Origin: Mortierella alpina
Lineage: Eukaryota > Mortierellomycota > Mortierellomycetes > Mortierellales > Mortierellaceae
NCBI GenBank assembly: GCA_029449245.1
Contig: JANATF010000005.1
Location: 2,108,001-2,172,000, forward strand
Length of the DNA: 64,000 nucleotides
Direction: 5' to 3'
In this document: in pieces, positions 48,248 to 59,094 of the stretch
Numbering within the stretch: the first letter of the stretch is position 1
Layout of the letters: each line of letters starts with the position of its first letter
Notes under the pieces: model-generated
Told to the model about the DNA's origin: nothing
Databases searched by the model: none
Seen by the model: the letters and a program-made list of their open reading frames with translations, nothing else
Translations under genes and position numbers: made by a program

Positions 48248-48887
48248 AGGACCACCTGAGCTAACATGCTTCAACGCTTGATCTCTATGTCGCGTATCTA
48301 GTGATGGACCGGAAGGGACGGCTGCCTGTACTGTAGAACAAAAAATGAACATCATGATGATCTGAAGGATAGTGGGAAAATGTGTGGCCATGGAGCTGGA
48401 TCGACTAGTCGTGATGAGCCGGGAATGACACACCCCAGCTGTATAGGTGATCCTCTCGTTATCTAGGAGCTATGGACGCGCCAGCCTACCTCCTGTGTTC
48501 AATGCTGCAAATAATGCACTATACCATAGCTTCTTGTTCGCGTAATGAGGCACGGACTTTTCTTTCTCAAAAAGCCCCTCTTTATTTTTGGTCTCCTCAA
48601 TTCAACCGACTCCTTCTCACTCCATACGCTCCTCTTGCCTCTTCAAAAACCCCGTAAGCTGAACTTTTTCTAGGGATAATGTCCCGAATATATCCAGGGC
48701 AATAGTGTGAACCTCACCATTCTCCATCACGCTCCACGCTCCGTACGAGGAAAGGGAAAAAAACGAATTTAAACCGCCATCACTTTCGCGCTTCTCAGGA
48801 TGTTTGTTCTAAAGTTCACTTCCTCCCCTACTCGCCCCTTTCTTGCTTTTGTCTTTTCTTCTCGTTACTCGTGTATTGCACCCGAAA
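48248..48887. other. Intergenic, no gene seen
   Basis: CT-rich leader close to 48888; otherwise nothing recognised. Confidence 0.45.
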
Positions 48888-50568
48888 ATGCAGGGAAACG
48901 CACTCTTCCTGGGCTTCCTGCTCGCCTTCCTATCGTTTCTCAGTGTAGCCGCTGCTGACTTTGAGGCTGACACAATCCCTGCGCACTATGGGATGGGCAC
49001 TACCGCCGCGGCCTTTGAGGCTGACTCTACCACTGATGACTTTGGGGGTTACAATATCGCTGCCGACTTTGAGGCCGGCGCTACCGCTGCTAACTTTGAG
49101 GCTGACAATGCCGTTGCTAGCTTTGAGGCTGACGCTACCAGTGACATCCAAGAGCTTACCACCCCTGTTTCATCGGACAATGCCTGCCCTGTTGTGCTCG
49201 ACCGATTCAACATTACGGAAGTAGGTGAACATTTTTCTGCAAAGTCATTCATGGTTGGCAAAAATGGGCTCCTACCTGTCTGATCAATGACTTTTGAGTA
49301 GGTTGCTGCACATAACCCATGTCTCATAATGTTCTATGCACCTTGGTGTGGTTATAGCAAGGTAAAGCACGATCTGTTAGGCTCCAGATGTCGCCCCATG
49401 ATCATCACAAATATGAACTGACCAATTCTTGATGCCTTCTTATTTTAGAGAGAACTTCAGGTACGGTTTTCCTCAAGAGCTATTGTTGAACCCCACTAGC
49501 GAGCATTTCTTATATCTATTACGGTGCATGCGTTCTCTCTGCATTCAGGTGTTTGATGAGTTCTGCAAAGTCAGATCGGACCCAGACCACAATCTACCCA
49601 AGGACTTTGTGATTGCAAAGTTTAACGCAGACGATGTTACGGACATAGCGTTTTTGAGGGATGAAATGGATATTTCATTCCAGCTATACCCGCACCTCGT
49701 CTTCTTCCCAAGAGGTATCAATCACACCTCTCAGAGCTGCAACCTCACAATGGATGATTTACCGAGCTATGAAGACGCGCGCACTGTTGAGAAGTTGTTT
49801 GAAGAATTTAAAGGTAACGCATTTTTTTTCTGCCTATGACGAGGAGGCAAGCCATAAATGCACAGTCTTGCCGAGAGATCTAACCATCATTGCCTCGACT
49901 GCACCACACAACGATGACGGATACTAAGATAAGGCACGACCTCTCATTGTGGACCTGACAAATACGCATGTTCCTAGCGTTTGTCACTCGCAAGGCAAGC
50001 CTGTCATGACTCTTTACCATTCTCGCGATTGCCCACGCAGTGAACGTTGCTGTAAGCACAGACCTCTTTGAGTGCTGGATTGTTGATGGTTTATCAACGG
50101 ATTTTCAAACTCTCATCTTGATTTTCTCGTTCTTTCATTCTCATCTGACCCTCAGTTGAGGCATACACTGAAATTGTTCAGAAGATCAGCGGTGGTCAAT
50201 GCGGGGTCGTGTTCTCTCACTACGAGGCGTGGGCAAATAGAACCTTGAATGGAGAGGCCGGCATCGAGCATATCCCAGCGCTCAAGTTCTTAATGACCGA
50301 TGACACATGTGAGACATACGATGGTAACTGCGACGATGTCACTACCCTCGAGGCATGGATCCAAGCTCGACTTCTCAAATCGAATGCTAAGTTGGATGAA
50401 ATCAAAGCACAGTTTACTCAGGCAACGACTGAGGCTGAGAAGAAGGCGCTGTTTGTACAAGGTGTTAAGAAGGCTCTCGGAATGAGCACCATAGGTGAGG
50501 ACGTGGAGGACTACTACGCATTCTTCCGGCAAGCTATAGAGTCACTTGATGCCATGTCCGTCCATTGA
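48888..50568 (+). CDS. Secreted PDI-like thioredoxin-domain protein with FEAD repeats
   Basis: Five exons are proposed: 48888-49220, 49302-49361, 49449-49460, 49549-49813 and 50156-50568, giving 360 residues. A signal peptide (MQGNALFLGFLLAFLSFLSV) is followed by five imperfect copies of an A-x-FEAD/FEAG motif about 11-20 residues apart. A thioredoxin domain then begins: CLIMFYAPWCGYSK, where the usual CGHC is CGYS, leaving one Cys. The third exon is a 12-nt micro-exon coding RELQ, needed to keep the frame. The rest (FVIAKFNADDVTDIAF, LYPHLVFFPRG) matches a PDI a-type domain, and a helical C-terminal part of about 110 residues follows. There is no KDEL-type signal (it ends SVH). The role of the repeat is unknown. 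Confidence 0.85.
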
Positions 50569-51184
50569 ACACCCCAAAGAGGAGCTTTGAATAACAATTT
50601 GAGAAACGATATAACTCCTCGCTTCCCCAGCGGTGGGTTATTTGCTGGCCCGTACTGACTGATACTGCTTGTGGTTGCAACTCGTTTTTTTGCTTTACGC
50701 TAGTTGTGTCCTAACTTGCTCTAATTAACACGCAACACGTTCTGGCCAAATACCCTCAGGCTTCCATGCTCACGCATACATGCTTTGTCTCCAATTAGGT
50801 TTTTTTTGCGTGCAGAGCGACGCTATCTACTATTGACACTAACAAGGATTTCATCCTCAGTGGCACTGAAAACTGTCATGGCCATGGAGGTCATACCTTG
50901 GTTATCCCTCTGCAAGAGGACAATCCTCCTTTTTCGTTCATGTCTATCCAGCAGCAACCCCTTTTCTCCATTGTTCATTTGAACACACATACCCCTTGAT
51001 ACCTCGACTATGGGAGAGGAAGGATGTTCTCCAAAGAGGTCATCCCATTGTCCTGGTCTTGATAAACCGTGCAAAGTGGCATCCGTCCATGTCTGCCTCT
51101 TGTTTTATTTGCTCTTTAGAAAACCACGCCTTTTCCCTACTATCTCATCACTGGGTCGTGAAGCTAAGCAGCTATCGGTCGACC
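50569..51184. other. Intergenic between two secreted-protein genes
   Basis: No gene seen. The stretch at 51147-51172 (GGTCGTGAAGCTAAGCAGC) resembles part of a 5S rRNA by chance; see rejected items. Confidence 0.45.
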
Positions 51185-52309
51185 ATGAAATTACTCTGCA
51201 CCTATCTCTGCTCGCTCGCAGTGAGCTGCCTTGCTGCTCACGCTGTTTCTAAGCAAGGTAAAGACAGGCGGCGATCAACATGACAATCAGAGCTGTTCAG
51301 TACCTTTTGAAAGGAGAAAGACTGACCTCATGCTCGTGCCATCTTCATGCATGATCCTCTAGATAACCGCAGAGACCTTCAGAACTCCTTTGCAATTAAG
51401 CGCAGCGAATCCCAAGATATTGTCAGCGAACTCGAGTTTCGATCGACTCTCTTCGAGCCGAAAGTTGATCATGCCGATTTCCAAGCCGAAGGATGGTTTG
51501 ATCCACCTAGACCGCCTATTCCTGTCACTCTCCCCAACCTCAACTGCACGGCAGCTCCAGGTACGGTCAGCATGTTGCTCTCTGAGCTCTCCGGGATTCT
51601 CGATCCGCTCGAAACGGGGACCTTTATGGATCTTTTAGGCGAATTCGTTGAGGGATCGTTGAGCAGTCTTCTCAAGGCTGTGGCCAGAGGTGCCAACAAA
51701 GTGGCCGTCACTACCATCAAGGCCGTCATCTCAGCGCTCACGATGGCGTTGACGACGATCAGCGAGGTCGATGGATTAAAGTACATTGTCAAACCGGTGC
51801 TCGACCTCTTGAGTCATCTCACGTTGGCGCTCAACACCATGTCGAACTGCCTATCGACGCCCTCGATCAAGATCGGAAACGCCAAGAATGAGGTGGTGCA
51901 GAAGCAGCAGCAACAACAACAGCCTGACGCAATGGTACTAGCGGCGCCAGCCCAATGCCGTGCGATTGCTGATTTATATCGAATTTTACTCAAAGGGGCG
52001 ATGCAGCAGTGCCCTGTCGTGCCAGAGTCCGCCTCGGAAGATCTGAAGCGGGTCCTGACGGGATCATTATCCGTCTTGAGATTGATGGACTCCAATTCCA
52101 TTTCTGGGGACAATGAGGCCCTGCTGGATGCGCGGCCCATCTTTGCAGCTGACTTGTTGGATCAGTACAGGCGTGAAGTGGTACATCTTGCTGAGAATGA
52201 AAGCGAGGAGATCAAAGCATTCGCGCAAACGGACTTGGCCATGACTGTCAGCATTTCAAATGCTTTGGAGGCTTGCCTTCATGTTGCCGCTGAGGGCGTC
52301 GATGTTTAG
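51185..52309 (+). CDS. Secreted four-cysteine family protein, member 2
   Basis: Exons 51185-51257 and 51363-52309 give 339 residues. A signal peptide (MKLLCTYLCSLAVSCLAAHA) is followed at once by a phase-1 intron, as in members 1 and 3. The mature protein has VSELEFRSTLF, DFQAEGWFDPPRP, a hydrophobic helical domain bounded by Cys (PNLNCT to SNC), a short poly-Gln linker, and the conserved C-terminal domain AQCRAIADLYRILLKGAMQQ, VPESASEDLKRVLTGSLSVL, LLDQYRREVVHL, SISNALEACLHVA. Identity to member 1 in the C-terminal domain is high by eye (well over half). It lacks the PSGLPI repeats and acidic tail. Member 3 follows 700 bp downstream in the same direction. Function unknown. Confidence 0.9.
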
Positions 52310-52886
52310 CAGAGGGGATAGCGAAATACAATACGAAAGTCCTCTGAGAGGAAAGCATTCGATGAGTATAAGTAAAAAGGGGAGGAGCCTCCTCGCTGGC
52401 CCCTCCTATTTGAAGCAAGAGAATGAAAAAAAGGTACACGCACATTAAAGCCATTCTCATTCCTGCTTCTGTTACCCCTGTTTGTCAGCGCTTGTTTACG
52501 TTATGCTAGAGCGATGGCACCTTCGTGGGTATTGAGTAGTCTTGCCTCGGAGATTATACCTTTAGTAATACTCGTGCTGTATCTACCGAGAAAGCTTTAC
52601 CACTTGTCTTCGAGGCGGGCGTTTATGGTATCGCGGACTCGCGGTCTCGCTACCTGTTGTGGCATTCGCATGCGCATGGTGTAAATGGCGCGTACTGGCC
52701 TGCCCGCAAATTCCGCAACTCTGTTTGATCGTAAAACGCTCTTCCAGCATATGGATGAAAGTGTGTTCTACACACCAAATGTCGTTTCACGTAAACACCC
52801 TCACCTTTCACACCACTCCCGTCCCCACGCACACGCGCTTCAGGTCATCTCGTAAAATCTGGACATTGTCATGGATGGCGTCGTGT

Positions 52887-52894
52887 TTCTATAA
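52887..52894 (+). promoter_or_regulatory. TATA-like element of secreted gene, member 3
   Basis: A TCTATAAATTAAA stretch starts about here, roughly 120 bp before the ATG at 53009. Confidence 0.5.
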
Positions 52895-53008
52895 ATTAAA
52901 CATCTGGCTCTCTAATTTCATCTGCCTGCCATTACTCTCCATCACAATATCCTCTCCACCCTTCTAAACCCACTTTTGTTGTCTTGCAGCAATCACGCAC
53001 CTGCAAAC

Positions 53009-54179
53009 ATGAGAGCTACCGCAACTATTGTCACTTTCGCCTCCGCTGTGGGCCTACTGGCCATTCAGGTGGCGGCAGATCAGGGTAAAGAACGCATTAA
53101 AGGTTAACTGTCAAGCCCTCCTGCAGTCTGCTTTGAGGTGCATGAGTCCCGAGTGACTTATATACAAATGCTCTACTATAGATATCCAAAGCACTTTTAG
53201 CAACGCCCTCGACGCCAACAAGCATCATAACATCCTTAGCGAGTTCGACTTCTTGCCCATTTTCCTTAAAGAAGGCGATGAGGGCGGTGACACCTTTATG
53301 GGTTTAAGCGAAGTCGACGCATCTCCGTCTCAGTCTACATCCGGGGCTCCTGAGGCTACGCCAGCGGCACCCTCTCCCTCTCCGTCTCCCTCTCCGTCTG
53401 TATCCTCGGATTACTGCCATAATATCACGGGGCGTTTTGAGGACATGACAGATGAGCTCTACTTTCTCCTTGAGGCTTTCTCAGGACCCGAAGATAGTCC
53501 TGACCTTGATATCGTGATGGCTGGCGTCCAGTGTGCAGTAGAGGAATTTGCGAAACAGGTGAAAATCAATGCCAAGGTCATCCCATTAGGAACATTGATG
53601 GTGATCGCCCAAGTTGTGGAGGTGCTGCTCAGAGTGGGTGCTCTCGGAGTTCCGGGTCATTATATGATGATCTTGGACGACATACTTAAACGCGGTATCG
53701 CGCTCATGGATGAGCTGGACGCTTGCCAGCACCAGGATCGTATAAACAACGACACTCCCTCCAGATTGGAGGGATACTCCGCACACCGATGCAGCCTGCT
53801 TGCAAACACCTACCGCTCTGTGATCGCAAAGTCCATCGAGCACGCACCCGTAGCTCCGGACTCGGCGCCTGAGGATTTGAAAAAAATCCTCGATGCGGTT
53901 AGTTCGGTGTTGCATATCATGGAGCTTTCGTTCCCAAGCAATGACCAGCTGTCGGAGCCGCAATCCTACGCCATCCCCTCCGACTGGTTGAACCAGTACA
54001 GAGCACGCATGGCTCACTTGGCGAATGAATACGACGACATTAAGGAGTATGCCGAGAGTTTGAGTCCTGTTGTCAGCTGGTCCAACGCGGTTGCAGCCTG
54101 TCTCGCTGCCAGTAACGACCCCGATGGCGCTGCAAAGTCTCTGGCTGAGCACCAGGAGTCCCAGTCTATGGACGTTTAG
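53009..54179 (+). CDS. Secreted four-cysteine family protein, member 3
   Basis: Exons 53009-53084 and 53182-54179 give 357 residues. A signal peptide (MRATATIVTFASAVGLLAIQ) and phase-1 intron match members 1 and 2. SEFDFLPIFL takes the place of the SELEFRS motif. A PSPSPSPS linker precedes DYCHNITGRF, then a helical domain to LDAC, and the C-terminal domain HRCSLLANTYRSVIAKSIEH, PVAPDSAPEDLKK, WLNQYRARMAHL, SWSNAVAACLAA. It is clearly more diverged than members 1 and 2 but keeps all four Cys, plus one extra (GVQC). NIT is a possible N-glycosylation site at the place of NCT/NC in the others. Function unknown. Confidence 0.88.
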
Positions 54180-54663
54180 AAGTCTTCAGAACAGAACGTC
54201 GATTTTTTTTTTCGCTCTTTCCCCATTGCATTAAAAATCAACGCAGTGTTTGGAGATATATTGATAATTGTGGCCTCACTGCATGTACAAAAGTTGATGT
54301 CAAGATCGCGGATGAGAGTTGTCAGACGCTTGTCATTGCCCATATAGTTGGTGTAATGAATTCTCCAGAAGTGCACAGTGCCCTGGGGGCCGGCACGATG
54401 TGTGAATTAAAATCACAGATGATTTGAATTACTTCTTGGCGGCGCAGGCTTAAAAGAATGGATCGCGTTTTTTTCCACATAGTCGGCGGCTCAGGCGTTA
54501 GGGCAAGCGTTGATGATCCCCATTCTTATTTCCGATGGCGGTCTCGCTTTTTCAATCCGTCTCCTTGGACTCCCAGTCATCAAGCAATAAAACTGTTGGT
54601 TCAGTGACCATCTATACCTTGTGAGAAATGCATTGATGCATAAATTGCTTTTTATTGCAGACC
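54180..54663. other. Convergent 3' region
   Basis: AT-rich, no gene seen. Confidence 0.45.
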
Positions 54664-57600
54664 TTATGTTCTCTCTCTCCGAAGTTCCCGCTGTTGCTGA
54701 GGCTGCATGTCAGCATACGGCACAAGGTCTTGCAGTTCGTTCCAGGGCGACATTACACACCCTCCTGACGAGCAAGAGGCCTGACCATCAGGTCCCGCAG
54801 TGTCACCATTCCAATTGCTCAAACGTCCATCCAAGCCAAGTGCAGGCGTCAAATTCCTGTGATCGCTCTGGTTCGGCTGCTGCGAACCACCTTGTCCCGG
54901 CATCGTGGCCTCAGCGATGGATGATGATGATGCTGTTGTCGATGCGTGTAAATCCGCCGCCACCCCATGGTGATCGCAATTCTCGACGCGACCTTTGCCC
55001 TTGGCGTCGTATCCACCTGCATGACCAGCATTGATCTCGATATCCGAGTCATTCTCTGGTGAGACCGACAGCTCCTCGATCTGCAGGTCTGGGTTCTTCT
55101 CATTCAAGGACGCCACGGCCTTCTGCCGATGAATATCCACGCTAGCCCTTGCTGACGACGACGATATGGACCCCTTCTCATTCATCTCAGCGTCACTATC
55201 CCGCCTTCGCCTCTCCTTGTCCTTACTGTCTTTCCCCACGCGATTCAATCTCTTGGCTCTTCGCTTCGACCGCCAACTCCTCCAGATTAGGTACACTCCA
55301 TACGGCGGGAAGCAGACGCCTGCACATAGCTTCTCAGGCGTGAGTACAAATTGACCCCGCCACGAGATCTCTTGGCTGCTATATCGTTCCTGGTACAACT
55401 CCTGCCACAGCTCGGCCGTCCGCACAAAGTCTTGCTTCGTCATGGTAGAGGTGGCCTGGACAGTATCATCATGGTTCAGGACCCGTCCATAATGAAGAAT
55501 TTGGTATTGTCTGTAGTGCGGTGGCGACAGCATGTGTGTATGCCATGCCAGATCGATGTCCAGTGTTGGGACCAAAGCATGTCTACCTGGTTGTCCACCA
55601 ACACTCATACCGCCACTGCTGAGAGTTGCCGTCACCTCGCCAGCGGTCACATCCACTGCTCCTGGATGACCCCCTCCTATTGTCGCGACGGGCGCACCCT
55701 TGCCTCCAGAATGCTTGCTCTCCGCTCGTGCAAGCAGCATGAACTTTTTATACCGGTCCAACGTTCGCTGAAGCACCTGTGGCTGACACCATGCCTGACC
55801 TCCTGTAATCATCACTATAGAGCGTGAAAATGTGGATCAATTTTATGATCAATATCATAAGCGCCACAACCGATGTACCAGCATCGTGTCAACTGTCATA
55901 AGTCGTACTTGCTTTCTGGAAGTCGCGCTGCCTGAGAGCGCCCGCGACAAGGTCGATCGAAAGGCGTTCCTCTACCAGACCCATGTACGAGCTCATGATA
56001 CGTGCCAAGGTCGTAGGCCTGATGCCATAGTACTGATCCGGTCCCATATCCTGAAAAGCCTCGATCACTTTTGGCCATGAACAATTCAAAGAGGCTGAAG
56101 CCTGGTCCAGTCCAAACTGAATCCTGGGGTGAAAAAAAAGGTGCCGATGTTCGTTCTGAGCAGTCAAAACATCGGGTGTCCCTGAATAGGGCGAGAGTAG
56201 TGATCCACTGTTGTACGATCAACGAGAATAGCTACAGTTAGCGGAGTCCTCAGTACCTCAAGTACAAGGGCAGGACAGAAAATGAGGCTGCACTTACGCA
56301 AGTAGTGCTGATGAATCGGAACGAAATGCCTCAATCCCATCCCATAGTCGCTTTGAGGACAGTGTCTCCAGGCTACACTGGGACCCGCACCCCGCACAAT
56401 CAATGGGCATGCCGTCAATCCGGAATTTGATAAATGTTGAGCTGTCCATGACATTGGTCCCGCCACACCACAGACACTGGATCTCAAACATGCGGTTCGT
56501 ATCGCTTTTGTCCAGATCAAAGGCTTCCTCCGGGTAAAGCTGCCGCCACATCTCTTTGCCGGATCTAAAGGCCTCGTGCTTGGTTGTGGGATCTTCAATA
56601 TCAACAGATGCGACCTATGAAACGATATGCGCGTGCACAAAACAATTATAAACAATAGCAACCACATCAGCGTCATTGACTCCTGTGTTTTGATTATCGT
56701 TTCGGTCTATGATGCGGAAAACAAAAATGGCCCCTTCACTTACATATCGCTCGAGGGGAAAGGAGTAGCTGAGCAGATGTGGACTGTAGCTCCTGAGCAA
56801 GTCCTCGTAGTACCGATATGGTGCCAGCATATGTACTGTCCACATCAATGCCACATCAAGGGGCGGTAGAGGGACCGAGTGTGAGGGCGGTTGAAGTTGT
56901 TGTAGCATATCGAGGTACATAAGATAGCGCTCCTCGGAGCGGATCAGGAACAGAAAGTCCAAATCCTCATCGTCGACAATGACCAGGCTCTGAACCAGAC
57001 GTAGCAGGCGCAAATGTGCCAGCAGTGTCGAGGGTGTCACTGATTCTATATTGCGGTTCAAATTTCAAATTTTGCAATTAGAAGATCTGGAGTTTGGAGG
57101 AAAAAAAGGGGTTGTAGCCTGGCTGGGATGGAACTACATAGACCAATTAGCATGAAGAAGATGGGATTGCCGAAGGACGCAGAAGAGATAGAGAGTGTGT
57201 GCGAGAAGGAAGGAAGGGTGGAGAACTAGACGGGGCAGGAGAGATCTAACGGACAATTGCGATTGTGGTATATTGACTTTTAGGAGTTGAGCAGCTACGG
57301 AGGCTAAATGCTCACCGAGAAATAACGAAGAAAGTGACAAACTTCCCCAAAAGAAAGGAGACGCAAAAGGGGAACAGCACTAAACGACCCTGGGCTGGCC
57401 AGAGCGAAAAAAGAAAAACGGGAGCTGCGGGAACAGAGGGTAAACGATAGAGGATGTTCAATTGCCACGCGCAGCAGCAGTAGCTGGATCATACAGAACT
57501 AGGTGGCGAACCGTGGTGAGATCATGGGCACCAAAAGAGCAATTGTATCTGTTTGGTGGGCTATCCGACATGCTTTCTCCAATTGCTTCGCCAATTTGTG

Positions 57601-58929
57601 TATGGGCTGAATTAGGCGGGTGATAAACGACGAATGTGGATTTGCGCTGAGCAAGCTGTGTACGCCTCTGTCACTCCTCCTTCCCACTCGCTCCCCAATC
57701 GCAAACACGGTGCTGTACTCATCAGTCTTGCTCATTACCCTTGTATTACCTTCCAAAGGACAGTCGTACCGTGTCCGAGTGCTACTGGTCGTCTGAGTAC
57801 TGATCGGAACCCCTTGCCCTTGAACCGGCCCTTGAGCCGACTTTTGCGTTGATCCCTGCTGCTGCTGCTGTTGTTGTTGTATTTGTACATGTTCGTGCTG
57901 TTTTTCATATATGGCGCGTTCGGTTGTTGTTGGCGATGCTTGCTGTTGCTGCAATACATGCCGCGGATGTGAATCCTGTGCTGGTGACACTTGCTTCCCG
58001 TCTGCCCAGCCTATACTTGTCCGCTTCTCGTGATGTGGTTGAAATTCTGACTGCACGCCATGGATTGGACTGTTCTGACTCGTCTGAGGGACAGCTGAAG
58101 CCGGTATTGACTCTGGGGAAGGCATGCTTGTAGACGCGCTGGTGGTGTTGGTAACGGTGGTGTCCATCTTGGTGCGAAAGAGCGATTTATCCTCAGGGTA
58201 GAAGTGATAGTATCGGTTCTGGTTCACACGCGGAAACCTGCTTGTGCGTGTCTGATATTGCCGAGGTTGTGGGGGTTTGTAACTTTGAGGATGCAAAGAC
58301 GACAGAGAGGGATCCTGAGCAAGGTGATATTGCTGCAGCAGTAGCTGTAAGGAGCTCTGCTGATGATATAGGCCTGTGCGCTCACGGCCGTGATGACGCT
58401 GAGCAAGCGGGAAATCGTGATGAGCAGGCGAGCTTGAAGGAGGAGGATCCGTCAGAGTGTGGCTGCTGCTGCTGTTACTGGGGCCTGCAAAGTAGTTTCC
58501 AGGAAGAGGGAGGTCGTAGGTGAGCGAGGGATGGTCGTGGTGTCGACTATGCGTGCTCTTTTGGCGAGAGTGCTGGCGAGAGTGTGTCCGGAAGCTGGAT
58601 AGGCCGACGGAGCGGGAAGCAGTAGAGGACGAAGAGGGGTTTTTGGAGTGCTGTCGAGAGTGGTATCCGCGGACTGTGCCAACGGTTGCTTTGGCTCTAG
58701 CTTTGGCGATGCCTTTGACCTGTTGGGTTGCGTGTGCGTGTCGGGTGGCAGCAAGGAAAGGGTCCAGTTGTTCAGAGAAGGATTTGGCTCGGCGGTTGTT
58801 GTGGAGGTCTTGCTCGGTGGGGATGTTGTTCAGCACAAGGTGCGGGGTTGCGGAAGAGAAGAATAAAAAGTAGAAGGAGACATACAGACAAACCGTCAAA
58901 TAAAAGTTGGACGGCGTTCCCGGGTCCAT
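54664..58929 (-). CDS. DUF1399 / GRDP-like protein
   Basis: Five phase-consistent downstream exons: 57045-56744, 56614-56298, 56248-56171, 56123-55909 and 55814-54664 (687 residues). They contain two family signatures, DVALMWTVHMLAPYRYYEDL and DIDLAWHTHMLSPPHYRQY, plus a Cys-rich segment (CLWCGGT, CAGCGSQC) between them, as in glycine-rich-domain (DUF1399) proteins of plants and fungi. The tail is Ser/Gln-rich. Upstream, an open frame from ATG 58929 to 57499 encodes a Ser/His/Gln-rich region ending RLIQPIHKLAKQLEKACRIA, which looks like the N-terminal part. The join between it and 57045 is unresolved: the only phase-1 donor there is weak, so a small exon may be missing. The 47-nt intron at 56124-56170 is very short. 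Confidence 0.75.
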
Positions 58930-59071
58930 CCAAATGGGGCGCCTCTCTGGTCTCCTCTTTTGCTCTACGATCTTTTTCAGCTGCGTTGCGTGGGAGAAGA
59001 AAACGCTTGGTTTTGTTTCTCGAGGGCACGAGAGACTGCGAGTGAGAGAGTGAGAGCGAGTGAGAGATGGA

Positions 59072-59094
59072 GGGGGGGGGGGGGGGGGGGGGGG
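59072..59094. repeat. poly(G) run, 23 nt
   Basis: Uninterrupted G run 143 bp upstream of the DUF1399 ATG, on the plus strand (poly-C in that gene's sense). It follows a GAGA-rich stretch. Length probably varies and may be affected by sequencing error. Confidence 0.9.

Noticed and set aside
51147-51172. 5S rRNA-like string (GTGAAGCTAAGCAGC)
   Set aside because: Only this short match is present; the rest of a 5S gene is not around it, and it lies just before a TATA-less promoter of a protein gene.
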